A stretch of DNA of 28,723 nucleotides from an uncultured Ruminococcus sp. (GCA_910585865.1 CAJUGO010000006.1:69070-97792), one strand, 5' to 3'. Positions 7,289 through 16,298 are shown, counted from the stretch's first letter. The notes: generated by a model from the sequence alone, not told the origin. A program made the numbers and translations.

Positions 7289-9004
7289 TTAATAAAAACG
7301 GTAAACATTACAGTATGATTCCGTTTCAACAAAATAATCATACCAATTATAAAACTCCTCAAAACTGTAATCTTCCTGAATCAGCTCGTAATTCTTAAAT
7401 TTTGTATTTTCTGTAAAGTAGTTTATTATATCATCCCTGTTGGCTAGGCGTGAAATATAAACTGTAACCTCATTCATATTATCAAGCTTTTCATCAGTTT
7501 TCAGCTTTGACATACTGTCTGATTCCTGCTTATCGGTATCTCCGTTAAACATATATGCCTTTGCAAGCTCGGAAATTTTTCCGTTTGTAATAATTCCTCT
7601 TTTCGTTGCAAAAGCTTCAAGTTCATCACCAAGAGTTCTGGACATTTCGGGCGTTTGAACAATCATTGTATTATCATACTGCATAAACTTGTCTATGCAT
7701 TTGTTCCATTCAAGCATTGCAGTTCCTACAAAAACACAGTTGTCGGTTTTTTTATCATAAAGATTTGTTTTGCCGTATATATAATAAGGAGTAACAACAG
7801 CAAAACCAACTGCACCTGCAATCACTATGCTGACCGGAAGCACAAGGCGGATTTTCGTGTTTTTGAAAAGTTCAAAGATTTTGATAAAAGCAAACGCAAA
7901 TATCATTGCAATAAGCGGAAGCGATGCCATAACATAACGGTCACTGTTAAACGGCGATACAAGAGAAATGCCGATAAAATATACAAGCGAAGGAATTACA
8001 ATAAACATTGACTTCCTGCCGAGCTTTCTTTTTTTGACAAATCTGAAGTAAATGCCAAATCCGATTGCACAAACTGCACAAAGCGCAAACAGCCAAACCT
8101 GATTAAGGAATAAATCTTTTGAAAGAACCTGGATATATGTGCCCAGCTTATAAATTACATAAGTGACAACCGTAATAAAATCAATTGAAAAATTAAGCGA
8201 ACCCAGCCCTCGGTTGCCGCCGAGAACATTTGATATTATGTACGGATAAATACACATTGCGATGCCTGCGCCTATTAACGCCGCAATAATATACTTTATT
8301 AAATCCTTTATGCACTTTTCTCTGATTTTAAACACAAGAAAAACAAGTCCGATAAGTCCTGCAAAAAGTATAAAATAATATTGGGTAAGCACGCCGAAAA
8401 CAACAATTAATCCAAGAACAATGCAATCTTTAACATTAACCGTATTCTTCTTTTCATACAGTTTAAGGCTCATATACAAAAATGCCATTACAAAAAACGT
8501 AAGCGAAGCATACATCCTAAGGTAAATCGTCGTCGTTATGCAGGCTATGCTCAGAGCATATGCCCCTGTGCCGATTAAAGCATACAGATTGTTTCCGGTT
8601 ATGTTTTTTCCGATTTTATACAGCAGTATAAGTACACCTGTTATTGCAAAAATATTTATGGAATATGCAAGCCATTTGCTGAAAACAGACGGAAATAATG
8701 AACATACCGTATGTACAAGCGCATAATAAAAAGGCGGATGTGACGCGTCGATAATTTGATTTTGATAAACCTGAGCATAATTAAAACGATTGTCGGGAGA
8801 CACTGCAAGATATTCGTTAAAATCCTCCGAAGTATTCCACCCGCCGTCAACATTTAACTGCTTAGAGGAATTTGCAAGGTTATATGTAAGCAATTCATCC
8901 TCGTGATAACCCTGTTTTGTAAACATATATGCAGTGCTTATGATAAGGCTTACCGCAATTAAAACAGCAAGTATTATGCTTGCCTTTTTATTGTCAATCT
9001 TCAT
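7289..9004 (-). CDS. GT39/ArnT-like membrane glycosyltransferase
   Basis: A 571-aa polytopic protein of the GT-C fold. An N-terminal membrane helix (about 8-28) is followed by an extracellular loop with the acidic pair D36-E37 in YHEDELLTY, typical of the catalytic loop, and by ASHPPFYYAL (87-96), a GT39 hallmark. About ten more membrane segments follow, then a soluble C-terminal domain (about 405-571). Relatives transfer sugars from polyprenyl-phosphate donors to lipids, polymers or proteins outside the membrane; neither donor nor acceptor can be told here. The ATG has GGGGAAAAGTAT upstream. It precedes the lipase gene in a likely two-gene operon. Confidence 0.88.
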   Translation of the reverse strand: MKIDNKKASIILAVLIAVSLIISTAYMFTKQGYHEDELLTYNLANSSKQLNVDGGWNTSEDFNEYLAVSPDNRFNYAQVYQNQIIDASHPPFYYALVHTVCSLFPSVFSKWLAYSINIFAITGVLILLYKIGKNITGNNLYALIGTGAYALSIACITTTIYLRMYASLTFFVMAFLYMSLKLYEKKNTVNVKDCIVLGLIVVFGVLTQYYFILFAGLIGLVFLVFKIREKCIKDLIKYIIAALIGAGIAMCIYPYIISNVLGGNRGLGSLNFSIDFITVVTYVIYKLGTYIQVLSKDLFLNQVWLFALCAVCAIGFGIYFRFVKKRKLGRKSMFIVIPSLVYFIGISLVSPFNSDRYVMASLPLIAMIFAFAFIKIFELFKNTKIRLVLPVSIVIAGAVGFAVVTPYYIYGKTNLYDKKTDNCVFVGTAMLEWNKCIDKFMQYDNTMIVQTPEMSRTLGDELEAFATKRGIITNGKISELAKAYMFNGDTDKQESDSMSKLKTDEKLDNMNEVTVYISRLANRDDIINYFTENTKFKNYELIQEDYSFEEFYNWYDYFVETESYCNVYRFY

Positions 9005-9023
9005 ATACTTTTCCCCAAATCAA

Positions 9024-9053
9024 ATTTTATTTTCTTTATTAATGCAATATCAA
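9024..9053 (-). promoter_or_regulatory. Probable promoter of the GT39-lipase operon
   Basis: On the minus strand TTGATA (9053-9048), an 18-nt spacer and TAAAAT (9029-9024) lie just upstream of the ribosome site, between the gene and the palindromic element at 9070-9194. Confidence 0.5.
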
Positions 9054-9069
9054 TTGTTTTTCTATGAGA

Positions 9070-9194
9070 TATTATAACAGTCAATTTTATGAAACCTATT
9101 GTGCCATTATCGCAGAGCGGTTATGGTGCAGTCAGCCATCGCTCATTGTCGCAAAGCGGCAAACTGAGCGGACAATATAAATTGACAGTATAAT
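9070..9194. mobile_element. MITE-like palindromic element, no coding capacity
   Basis: The ends are imperfect inverted repeats: TATTATAACAGTCAATTT on the left and, read on the other strand, TATTATACTGTCAATTT on the right. The inside is more GC-rich than the surrounding DNA and folds into a hairpin, CGCTCATTG.CGC paired to GCG.CAA.TGAGCG (9140-9170). No transposase is encoded. A clear target-site duplication was not found, so the boundaries are approximate. It could alternatively be an immobile structured intergenic repeat. Confidence 0.5.
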
Positions 9195-9373
9195 AACAGA
9201 ATTTATGAGATTATTATACCACAAGATACATAAATAACAATATATTTAATAAACCTTTCATTAAAATATTTCTTTGCAATGCAAACAATATATCACTGCA
9301 TCAGTCTGTGCAGACCGGTTGATGGCACTCAAAATTTAATTTTCATACCATTTTAGACCAATTTTCGTACAGC
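9195..9373. other. Non-coding AT-rich spacer with one small hairpin
   Basis: No ORF with a ribosome site is seen. The only structure is the imperfect stem CATCA/TGATG with inner GTCTG/CAGAC (9299-9324), which lacks a T-run and is of unknown meaning. Confidence 0.5.
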
Positions 9374-9410
9374 AAAAACGGCAGATACAAAATTGTATCC
9401 GCCGCTAAAA
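9374..9410 (-). terminator. Intrinsic terminator of glgB
   Basis: On the minus strand the stem CGGCGGATACAA pairs with TTGTATCTGCCG and is followed by TTTTTG. It starts directly after the glgB stop. Confidence 0.85.
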
Positions 9411-9411
9411 A

Positions 9412-11472
9412 TTATTCTTCCGTATTTAAAATTTCTTCTTCCTTTTCAGGCTCACTGTTATTTGTCTCTGCCGAAACAATTTCTTTTGACTGCGATTTTT
9501 TGCTCTTTTCAGCCTTTGCCTTTTCAAGAGCCGCCTTTTTCCTTGCAGTAGTTTTCTTTTTTACCGGAACAGGCAATGCTTCTTTAAGCTTAAAGTACAT
9601 TACACCCAGAGGCGGCAAAGTAATTTCAATTGAATACTTAAGCTCATGGTCAGCTTTATCCATAGCCTTAATATCGCCTGAATTTATTACACCGCAGCCG
9701 CCATATTCAAGACTTTCAGAGTTAAATACCTCTTCATAAATACCATAAACAGGTACCCCGATAATATAATTATCACGCTGAACAGGCTGGAAATTGCATA
9801 CACAAATAATCTCACTGCCGTCATTTGCAATTCTGCGGAAAGCAATAATGCTCTTTTGATAATCATCAAGCGCAATCCACTGAAAGCCGTTCCAGTCGTA
9901 GTCATTCTCATGCATAGCAGGAGTATCGCGGTAGAATTTATTAACTTCAGAGAAAAAGTAGTTTAACTGACGGTGTTTATCATACGAAAGCAAATTCCAC
10001 TGAATCTGGTCGTTTGCATTCCACTCGTCAAACTGTCCGATTTCACCGCCCATAAACATAAGCTTTTTGCCCGGATGTGCCATCATATATGCTGCAAATC
10101 CTCTTACACCCATAAACTTCATATCATAATTTCCGGGCATTTTATTTATAAGCGAGCCTTTTCCGTATACAACCTCATCGTGTGAAATAGGAAGCATAAA
10201 ATTCTCAGAAAAAGCGTAAACCATGCTGAACGTCAAAGTATCGTGATGGTAATTCCTCCACAGCGGATCAAGTGAAATATAGGAGAGCATATCGTTCATC
10301 CATCCCATATTCCATTTGTAGTCAAAACCAAGACCCATATCTTTTATAGGATAACGAGTAACTCCCGGCCATGCTGTGCTTTCCTCTGCAATCATCATTG
10401 CTTCGGGATGATACATATGAACTACGGTATTGAGCTTTTGTAAAAAGTCGACTGCAACCAGGTTCTCGCGTCCGCCGTAAGCATTTGCTACCCATTCGCC
10501 GTCCTTGCGGTTGTAGTCAAGATAAAGCATTGAAGCAACGGCATCAACGCGGATACCGTCAATATGGTACATATCAAGCCAGAACATAGCGGATGAAATC
10601 AGGAAGCTTGCTACCTCATAACGGCCATAGTTAAAAATATATGTGCCCCATTCCTTATGTTCGCCTATACGGTAATCCTCATATTCATAACAGCCTGTAC
10701 CGTCAAAACGCGCAAGTCCGTGTGCGTCCTTAGGGAAATGAGCGGGTACCCAGTCAAGGATAACTCCTATGCCTTCTTCGTGGCATTTGTCAATAAAATA
10801 CATCAAATCCTTTGGCTCACCATAACGGGAAGTAGCAGCAAAATATCCTGTTACCTGGTAACCCCAGCTCCCGTCAAACGGAAACTCTGTTAACGGCATA
10901 AATTCAATATGAGTATATCCCATATTTTTAACATATGGAATAAGCTCTTCGGCAAGCTTGCGATAGCTGAAAACATTGCCGTCTTCATATTTGCGCCATG
11001 AACCTGCATTTATTTCATAAACATTTATAGGCTGCTTACTGTGATGATTTTCGTTTTTAAACTTATACCATTCTTCATCATGCCATTCGTAGCCCTTTAT
11101 TTCATAAACACGTGACGCATTGTCAGGACGTGTCTGACAATGGAATGCATAAGGGTCGGTTTTGAGTCTTCTTTCTCCCCACGGAGTCTCAACACAATAT
11201 TTATAGCACGCAAACTCTTCCACTCCGTCAATAAACAGTTCCCACACACCTGAATCGGAAATCTTGTACATAAAATGTGCGTCGCTGTCCCATTCGTTAA
11301 AATCACCAACAACCGAAACTGACAACGCATTTGGCGCCCATACCCTGAACACAACACCGTCACGGTTGTCCCAATTTACAAAATGCGAGCCTAAAAACTC
11401 ATATGCTCTGACAGATTCACCCTGCAAAAACTGATCCAGAGGCGATCTTTCGTCATTAAATGTATATGCCAT
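9412..11472 (-). CDS. glgB: 1,4-alpha-glucan branching enzyme with charged C-terminal tail
   Basis: Forms alpha-1,6 branches in glycogen by cutting and re-joining alpha-1,4 chains. An N-terminal CBM48 domain (about 25-115) is followed by the GH13 barrel (about 150-530) and a C-terminal beta domain (about 535-630). The active site is complete: nucleophile D310 in GIRVDAVASM, the acid/base glutamate in AEESTAWPG (E363/E364) and D432 in SHDEVVYGKGS. Residues 631-686 form an extra tail, first Lys/Ala-rich, then Glu/Ser-rich, that most GlgB proteins lack. The ATG has AGAGGGTTTCT upstream. It is a single-gene unit with its own promoter and terminator; no other glycogen gene lies in the window. Confidence 0.97.
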   Translation of the reverse strand: MAYTFNDERSPLDQFLQGESVRAYEFLGSHFVNWDNRDGVVFRVWAPNALSVSVVGDFNEWDSDAHFMYKISDSGVWELFIDGVEEFACYKYCVETPWGERRLKTDPYAFHCQTRPDNASRVYEIKGYEWHDEEWYKFKNENHHSKQPINVYEINAGSWRKYEDGNVFSYRKLAEELIPYVKNMGYTHIEFMPLTEFPFDGSWGYQVTGYFAATSRYGEPKDLMYFIDKCHEEGIGVILDWVPAHFPKDAHGLARFDGTGCYEYEDYRIGEHKEWGTYIFNYGRYEVASFLISSAMFWLDMYHIDGIRVDAVASMLYLDYNRKDGEWVANAYGGRENLVAVDFLQKLNTVVHMYHPEAMMIAEESTAWPGVTRYPIKDMGLGFDYKWNMGWMNDMLSYISLDPLWRNYHHDTLTFSMVYAFSENFMLPISHDEVVYGKGSLINKMPGNYDMKFMGVRGFAAYMMAHPGKKLMFMGGEIGQFDEWNANDQIQWNLLSYDKHRQLNYFFSEVNKFYRDTPAMHENDYDWNGFQWIALDDYQKSIIAFRRIANDGSEIICVCNFQPVQRDNYIIGVPVYGIYEEVFNSESLEYGGCGVINSGDIKAMDKADHELKYSIEITLPPLGVMYFKLKEALPVPVKKKTTARKKAALEKAKAEKSKKSQSKEIVSAETNNSEPEKEEEILNTEE

Positions 11473-11513
11473 AGAAACCCTCTTTCCTAAAATGGTTTTA
11501 TTAATACAAATAT

Positions 11514-11542
11514 ATTATAATATATTTTCAACAAATATACAA
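11514..11542 (-). promoter_or_regulatory. Promoter of glgB
   Basis: On the minus strand TTGTAT (11542-11537), 17 nt and a perfect TATAAT (11519-11514) lie about 40 nt before the ATG. Confidence 0.65.
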
Positions 11543-11633
11543 GGGGAAAAAAGCATTTTTATGTAAATGTTTTTAGTCAAACCGGTATATTTGTATAAAT
11601 AAGCGCAAAATCCCTTATACACTAAATACTAAT

Positions 11634-11763
11634 AAAAAACAGATAAGATTTTCAACAGATTCTGTACAGAGCAATTAATTTACTGAAATGCTGTCCCTTA
11701 TCTGATTGTAAATCCGCCTTAAAACATCAGCTTTTTAAGCAGAATTTAGTTAAGTAACGCCTG
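11634..11763 (-). ncRNA. Candidate small RNA between tspO and glgB
   Basis: On the minus strand CAGATAAG (11704-11697) pairs with CTTATCTG (11647-11640), followed by six T and ATT, a terminator-like end. Inside are further pairable segments (ACAGCA with TGCTCTGT). A possible promoter, TTGCGG-17 nt-TAGATT, lies at 11798-11770. It sits between the tspO terminator and the glgB promoter, and no ORF explains it. It matches no RNA family I can name, and a random fold remains possible. Confidence 0.3.
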
Positions 11764-11801
11764 CTTTTAAATCTATTTTACTCTGAGATTTTCCGCAAAG
11801 C

Positions 11802-11842
11802 AAAAAAAGAGCTCAGCAAGATAACAGTAGGTGAGCTCTTTT
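11802..11842 (-). terminator. Intrinsic terminator, probably of tspO
   Basis: AAAAGAGCTCA pairs with TGAGCTCTTTT across a 16-nt loop, and on the minus strand seven T follow. It lies 128 nt after the tspO stop. The stretch between (11843-11969) contains a GGAGG but no convincing ORF. Confidence 0.7.
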
Positions 11843-11969
11843 AAACTGCAATTAGTATACCCGGCTTCATAAACAAAAAATCTACGGGAATTGTTTTAAA
11901 TATACGGTTGTGTTATGGTTCCTCCAAATTACTTTTGACGGCAATCTGAAATAAGATAATTTTAAACAA

Positions 11970-12446
11970 TTAATTAAGCAAATATACTCCAAAATTCAGA
12001 TATGCTGCAAATGTTACCCACAGCAAATAAGGAATTTGCAGATAAGCCGCTGTTTTGCTGACTTTAAAGAATTGCACAATCATAATTATTATTAATATCC
12101 ACAAAGCAATTATTATAATAAACGATGTAAGAAATGCCTGTCTGTTAAAGAAAAAGAGCGGCCAGGTAAAGTTAACAGCAAGCTGCACTGCATAAACAAT
12201 AAGTGCCGGAGAAAGTATACGCGGGTTGGCTTCATAAACAAGATATGAGGATATTCCCATAAGAGTATATAAAATAAACCAAACTATAGGAAACACAGCA
12301 CCCGGAGGTGTAAGCGGAGGCTTTGCAAGCCTTTCAAAAGTTTCCATTCCGCTCATTGTCAGCAAGCCCGACAATACTCCTACACCTATACTGATTGCAA
12401 GGCTGACTAAAAGATGTTTTACATTAATTTTATGAACAGTTGACAT
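11970..12446 (-). CDS. tspO: TspO/MBR family protein
   Basis: A 158-aa integral membrane protein with five membrane segments, the standard TspO size and topology. The conserved loop after the first helix is FERLAKPPLTPPG, followed by a helix beginning VFPIVWFILYTLMGIS. Family members bind porphyrins and other ligands and affect tetrapyrrole levels and stress responses; the ligand here is unknown. The ATG follows GAGGTGATAAT. A terminator hairpin ends only 11 nt before the start, so transcription must begin at the promoter embedded in it (12499-12527) or read through from the kinase gene. Confidence 0.93.
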   Translation of the reverse strand: MSTVHKINVKHLLVSLAISIGVGVLSGLLTMSGMETFERLAKPPLTPPGAVFPIVWFILYTLMGISSYLVYEANPRILSPALIVYAVQLAVNFTWPLFFFNRQAFLTSFIIIIALWILIIIMIVQFFKVSKTAAYLQIPYLLWVTFAAYLNFGVYLLN

Positions 12447-12457
12447 ATTATCACCTC

Positions 12458-12503
12458 AAAAATAACTCCTGCTCTATTAATTATATGAGCAGGAGTTATT
12501 TTT
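12458..12503 (-). terminator. Terminator of the APH-type kinase gene, abutting the tspO ribosome site
   Basis: A 17-bp perfect stem (AAAAATAACTCCTGCTC and its complement) with a 12-nt loop. On the minus strand it ends in TTTTT and is followed at once by GAGGTG, the tspO ribosome site. Confidence 0.8.
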
Positions 12504-12527
12504 ATTCAAAGGATAAAATTATGTCAA
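12499..12527 (-). promoter_or_regulatory. Probable tspO promoter overlapping the upstream terminator
   Basis: On the minus strand a perfect TTGACA (12527-12522), 17 nt and TAAAAA (12504-12499) precede tspO. The -10 lies inside the terminator stem, so the predicted RNA starts within the hairpin. Confidence 0.5.
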
Positions 12528-12552
12528 ATATAATCTTCATCAAAAAGCAAAA

Positions 12553-13302
12553 TTACTGGTAATCACAAATGTTTACCCATGACAACAGAAATTCGCGTTC
12601 CTCGGGCTTGCCCTTTACCGACTGTGAAGCAGCTACAATTGGAAGCCACTCATTTACATACTGACGGGCAGTATCGGTTTTTTCACAGAAAAGCTTTAAA
12701 TATTTTTCAGCTAAATCATTCTTTTTATTCAGACGGAATAAAAGATATGTTCTTGCGGCATCGGCAGCACCATTGCCCTGAGTTGCATGTGACCAGTCAA
12801 TAACATAAGGAGTGCCGTCGGGTGTTATTATAACATTACTGGGGTTAAAATCACCGTGGCAAACCTTTGTATGATTCTTCATTCCGTTCAAACGGGTGTG
12901 CAGCTCATACCTTGTTGTTGCATCAAGGTCGGTTTCGGAAATTTTACGGTTCATTTTATCATGAAGCTTATTGAGCAAAGGAGCTTTCTGGTTGAGAATG
13001 TTAATCTGAATATCTACAAACAGATTAATGTATTCATCAATTTTATCGGGGTTTTCATTCATAAGTTCTGCAAGTGTTTTGCCCTCAATATATGTTGAGA
13101 TAATCGCCCATTTTCCGTCAAGCTTGGTAACCTGCTCAATCTTTGGAATATTAAGACCTGTTTCTTCAACTCGCGACTGATTCAAAGCCTCATTAAGTAT
13201 ATCTGATTTAGGATAGCACTCATCAAAAACCTTTGCTACAACGCCGCCGTCCTTATATACAACTTTATTTTTTCTTTCAGCAATAACTGTATCTAATTTC
13301 AT
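12553..13302 (-). CDS. Phosphotransferase of the APH/choline kinase fold
   Basis: A 249-aa protein-kinase-like small-molecule phosphotransferase. The catalytic loop HGDFNPSN (149-156, with D151 and N156) and the Mg-binding VIDW (167-170, D169) are intact. The N-terminal lobe is short, and K24 in VVAKVF is a plausible ATP-binding lysine. The fold is shared by aminoglycoside, choline, macrolide and other kinases, so the substrate is not known. Nothing nearby suggests antibiotic resistance. The ATG is preceded by AAAGGGG. It is monocistronic or partly coupled to tspO. Confidence 0.88.
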   Translation of the reverse strand: MKLDTVIAERKNKVVYKDGGVVAKVFDECYPKSDILNEALNQSRVEETGLNIPKIEQVTKLDGKWAIISTYIEGKTLAELMNENPDKIDEYINLFVDIQINILNQKAPLLNKLHDKMNRKISETDLDATTRYELHTRLNGMKNHTKVCHGDFNPSNVIITPDGTPYVIDWSHATQGNGAADAARTYLLFRLNKKNDLAEKYLKLFCEKTDTARQYVNEWLPIVAASQSVKGKPEEREFLLSWVNICDYQ

Positions 13303-13357
13303 TTATTTTATTCCCCTTTCGGATGTTTCTAAAGCAAAATAACATTGCTGTAGTTAT

Positions 13358-13386
13358 ATTATACAATAATCTTATTCTTTAGTATA
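13358..13386 (-). promoter_or_regulatory. Possible promoter of the APH-type kinase gene
   Basis: A perfect TATAAT (13363-13358 on the minus strand) lies about 55 nt before the start. The hexamer 17 nt upstream, TATACT, is a poor -35. Confidence 0.4.
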
Positions 13387-13619
13387 GTAGGAAAATAACA
13401 AAAAAACAATGTATTTGTTTGTGTATTTAGCGAATATAAATAAATGAAATTTTACTAATTTAATAAAATTTTTAAATAAATTTATGCTTTGTGCATAAAA
13501 ATCTGTTAATTGTTTAACCTAATAACTGTTTATATTTCAATATTCTTTTGTGCATATTGCACTGCCAAGCATTTAAACAAGAAATTAACCGTGCAGAATA
13601 TAACATACAAAAACAAATC
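13387..13619. other. AT-rich non-coding spacer
   Basis: I see no ORF with a ribosome site. The stretch is very AT-rich and holds one short perfect hairpin (TTTATGC/GCATAAA around 13480-13500) without a following T-run. It separates the adhE terminator from the kinase promoter. Confidence 0.5.
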
Positions 13620-13652
13620 AGCCGCAGCAGTATCGGTACTGCTGCGGCTTTT
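13620..13652 (-). terminator. Intrinsic terminator of adhE
   Basis: A 13-bp perfect stem, AGCCGCAGCAGTA, with a 4-nt loop lies 25 nt after the adhE stop. On the minus strand it is followed by TGATTTGTTTTT. Confidence 0.8.
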
Positions 13653-13676
13653 GCAATTAAAATTATTTAGTATCTG

Positions 13677-16298
13677 TTAAACAGCTTCGCTGTTATTTCC
13701 GTAATAAGCGTTGAGGTACATTTGCTTGATTTCCTTAAAGAGCGGATATCTCGGGTTAGCGCCTGTGCACTGATCGTCAAATGCCTGCTCTGTCATTTCG
13801 TCAAGTCTGCTAAGGAAGTCAGCCTCATCAATTCCGTATTCCTGAATTGAACTCTTGATACCTACTCTTGCCTTAAGATCATTGATCATCTTGATGAGAT
13901 TTTCTACGCTCTCATCGTCGTTTTTGCCTTCTGCACCAAGGAACTTGGCAATCTCAGCATAACGAGCCTTTGTCTTGGGATGATCGTACTGTGGGAATGT
14001 ACCCATCTTAGCAGGAACTTCACATGAGTTAAATCTGATAACCTGCTCAATCATAAGAGCATTTGCAACACCGTGCGGAAGGTGATGGAAAGCACCAAGC
14101 TTATGAGCCATTGAGTGACAAACGCCAAGGAAAGCATTAGCAAACGCCATACCTGCCATTGTAGCACCGTGAGCAACCTTTTCACGGGCAACAGGCTCAT
14201 TCATACCGTTGTCATAACAAGCAGGAAGATACTTAAAGATAACTTCGAGCGCTCTCAATGCAAGACCGTCTGTAAAGTCAGTAGCCAGCATTGATGCATA
14301 AGCCTCAAGAGCGTGAGTTATAGCGTCAATACCTGATGCAGATGTAAGACCCTTAGGTCCGCTCATCATATTGTCAGCATCAACAATAGCCATATTAGGC
14401 ATAAGCTCATAATCAGCAAGCGGATATTTAACGCCTGTGTTCTGGTCAGTGATAACTGCAAACGGTGTAACTTCCGAACCTGTACCTGAAGATGTAGGAA
14501 CAGCTACAAAGTATGCCTTTTCACCCATCTTCGGGAATGTATAAACTCTCTTGCGGATATCGCAGAAACGCATAGCCATATCCATAAAGTCAGCTTCGGG
14601 ATGCTCATAGAGAACCCACATAATCTTAGCCGCATCCATTGCAGAACCGCCGCCGAGTGCAATGATTACATCAGGCTCAAACTTACGCATAGCCTCTGCG
14701 CCGTTCTGTGCTGAAAGAAGTGACGGATCAGGCTCAACATCTGCAAAAGTTGTATGCGCAATGCCCATTTCATCAAGTTTATCTGTAATTGGCTTTGTAT
14801 AGCCGTTCTTGTAAAGGAATGAGTCAGTAACAATAAATGCTCTCTTCTTGCCCATTACATCCTTAAGTTCCTGAAGAGCTACAGGCATACAGCCCTTCTT
14901 CATATAAACCTTTTCAGGCGCTCTGAACCAAAGCATATTCTCTCTCCTCTCGGCTACTGTCTTAATATTGATAAGGTGCTTACAGCCAACATTCTCTGAT
15001 ACAGAGTTGCCGCCCCATGAACCGCAGCCGAGTGTAAGTGAAGGTGTAAGCTTAAAGTTGTAGAGATCACCGATGCCGCCCTGTGAAGAAGGAGTATTAA
15101 CAAGAATACGACAGGTCTTCATGTGAGCTGCAAATGTATCAATCTTATACTTTTCGTTGACAGCGTCTACATAAAGTGAAGATGTATGACCGTAACCGCC
15201 GTCAGCAACAAGCTGTTCTGCCTTTGCAACTGCGTCATCAAAATCTTCTGCCTTATACATGGCAAGTACCGGAGAAAGCTTCTCATGAGCAAACTCCTCG
15301 CTGATGTCAACGCTTTCAACCTCGCCGATAAGAATTTTTGTTTCTTCAGGCACAGTTACACCTGCAAGAGCTGCAATTGTAACAGGCTTTTGACCTACAA
15401 TCTTTGCGTTAAGCGCGCCGTTTATGATTATTGTCTTTCTAACTTTCTCTGTCTCTTCATCATTGAGGAAGTAACAGCCGCGAGCCTTAAATTCTTTTTT
15501 AACCTTGTTATATATTTTCTTTTCAACAATAACTGACTGCTCTGAAGCACAAATCATACCGTTGTCGAAAGTTTTTGAATGAATAATTGAGTTAACGGCA
15601 AGAAGAATATCTGCTGTGTCATCAATGATTGCAGGAGTGTTGCCTGCGCCAACGCCAAGAGCCGGCTTACCTGATGAATAAGCAGCCTTTACCATTCCCG
15701 GACCGCCTGTTGCAAGAATACAGTCGGCTTCCTGCATAAGCATATTTGTAAGTTCAAGAGAAGGAATATCAATCCAGCTGATAATTCCCTCTGGAGCGCC
15801 TGCCTTTACAGCAGCTTCAAGAACAACTTTTGCAGCTTCAATTGTGCTCTTCTTAGCACGTGGATGCGGGCTGATAATGATACCGTTGCGTGTCTTTAAG
15901 CAAATAAGTGTCTTGAAAATAGCTGTAGAAGTCGGGTTTGTTGTAGGAATTACAGCTGCAATAACACCGATAGGCTCTGCTACCTTCTTTATACCGTAAG
16001 TTTTGTCCTCTTCAATAACACCGCAAGTCTTAACATCTTTGTAAGCATTGTAAATATACTCTGAAGCAAAATGATTCTTGATAACCTTATCTTCTGCAAC
16101 ACCCATGCCTGTTTCTTCAGCAGCCATTTTTGCGAGCGGAATTCTCATCTGGTTGGCGGCAGTAGCGGCAGCAAGAAAAATCTTGTCAACCTGCTCCTGT
16201 GTGTAGGTTGCAAAAATTCTCTGAGCTTCTTTAACCTTAGCCAAAGCAGCTTCAAATGTTTCAGCATTTTCTACAATAGGATACTCTTTTGTACTCAT
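13677..16298 (-). CDS. adhE: Bifunctional acetaldehyde-CoA/alcohol dehydrogenase
   Basis: Reduces acetyl-CoA to acetaldehyde and then to ethanol, oxidising two NADH, the main redox outlet in many fermenting Clostridia. The N-terminal aldehyde dehydrogenase domain (about 1-440) holds the acyl-thioester cysteine C250 in DNGMICASEQS. After a linker, the iron-dependent alcohol dehydrogenase domain (about 455-870) shows GGGSAMDAAK and the metal-binding histidines in DAITHALEAY, CHSMAHKLG and HLPHGVANAL. The 873-aa length is full size; AdhE normally forms spirosome filaments. The ATG follows AAGAGGTAGATTTA. It reads from its own upstream region, with a terminator behind it. Codon use looks like that of a highly expressed gene. 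Confidence 0.98.
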   Translation of the reverse strand: MSTKEYPIVENAETFEAALAKVKEAQRIFATYTQEQVDKIFLAAATAANQMRIPLAKMAAEETGMGVAEDKVIKNHFASEYIYNAYKDVKTCGVIEEDKTYGIKKVAEPIGVIAAVIPTTNPTSTAIFKTLICLKTRNGIIISPHPRAKKSTIEAAKVVLEAAVKAGAPEGIISWIDIPSLELTNMLMQEADCILATGGPGMVKAAYSSGKPALGVGAGNTPAIIDDTADILLAVNSIIHSKTFDNGMICASEQSVIVEKKIYNKVKKEFKARGCYFLNDEETEKVRKTIIINGALNAKIVGQKPVTIAALAGVTVPEETKILIGEVESVDISEEFAHEKLSPVLAMYKAEDFDDAVAKAEQLVADGGYGHTSSLYVDAVNEKYKIDTFAAHMKTCRILVNTPSSQGGIGDLYNFKLTPSLTLGCGSWGGNSVSENVGCKHLINIKTVAERRENMLWFRAPEKVYMKKGCMPVALQELKDVMGKKRAFIVTDSFLYKNGYTKPITDKLDEMGIAHTTFADVEPDPSLLSAQNGAEAMRKFEPDVIIALGGGSAMDAAKIMWVLYEHPEADFMDMAMRFCDIRKRVYTFPKMGEKAYFVAVPTSSGTGSEVTPFAVITDQNTGVKYPLADYELMPNMAIVDADNMMSGPKGLTSASGIDAITHALEAYASMLATDFTDGLALRALEVIFKYLPACYDNGMNEPVAREKVAHGATMAGMAFANAFLGVCHSMAHKLGAFHHLPHGVANALMIEQVIRFNSCEVPAKMGTFPQYDHPKTKARYAEIAKFLGAEGKNDDESVENLIKMINDLKARVGIKSSIQEYGIDEADFLSRLDEMTEQAFDDQCTGANPRYPLFKEIKQMYLNAYYGNNSEAV

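Noticed and set aside
11843..11969. Small protein gene after the GGAGG between tspO and its terminator
   Set aside because: No ATG, GTG or TTG follows at proper spacing, and the only nearby ATG frame has nine codons without a ribosome site.
12553..13302. Aminoglycoside resistance gene
   Set aside because: The kinase fold is clear, but the sequence does not fit a known resistance enzyme and no mobile context surrounds it.
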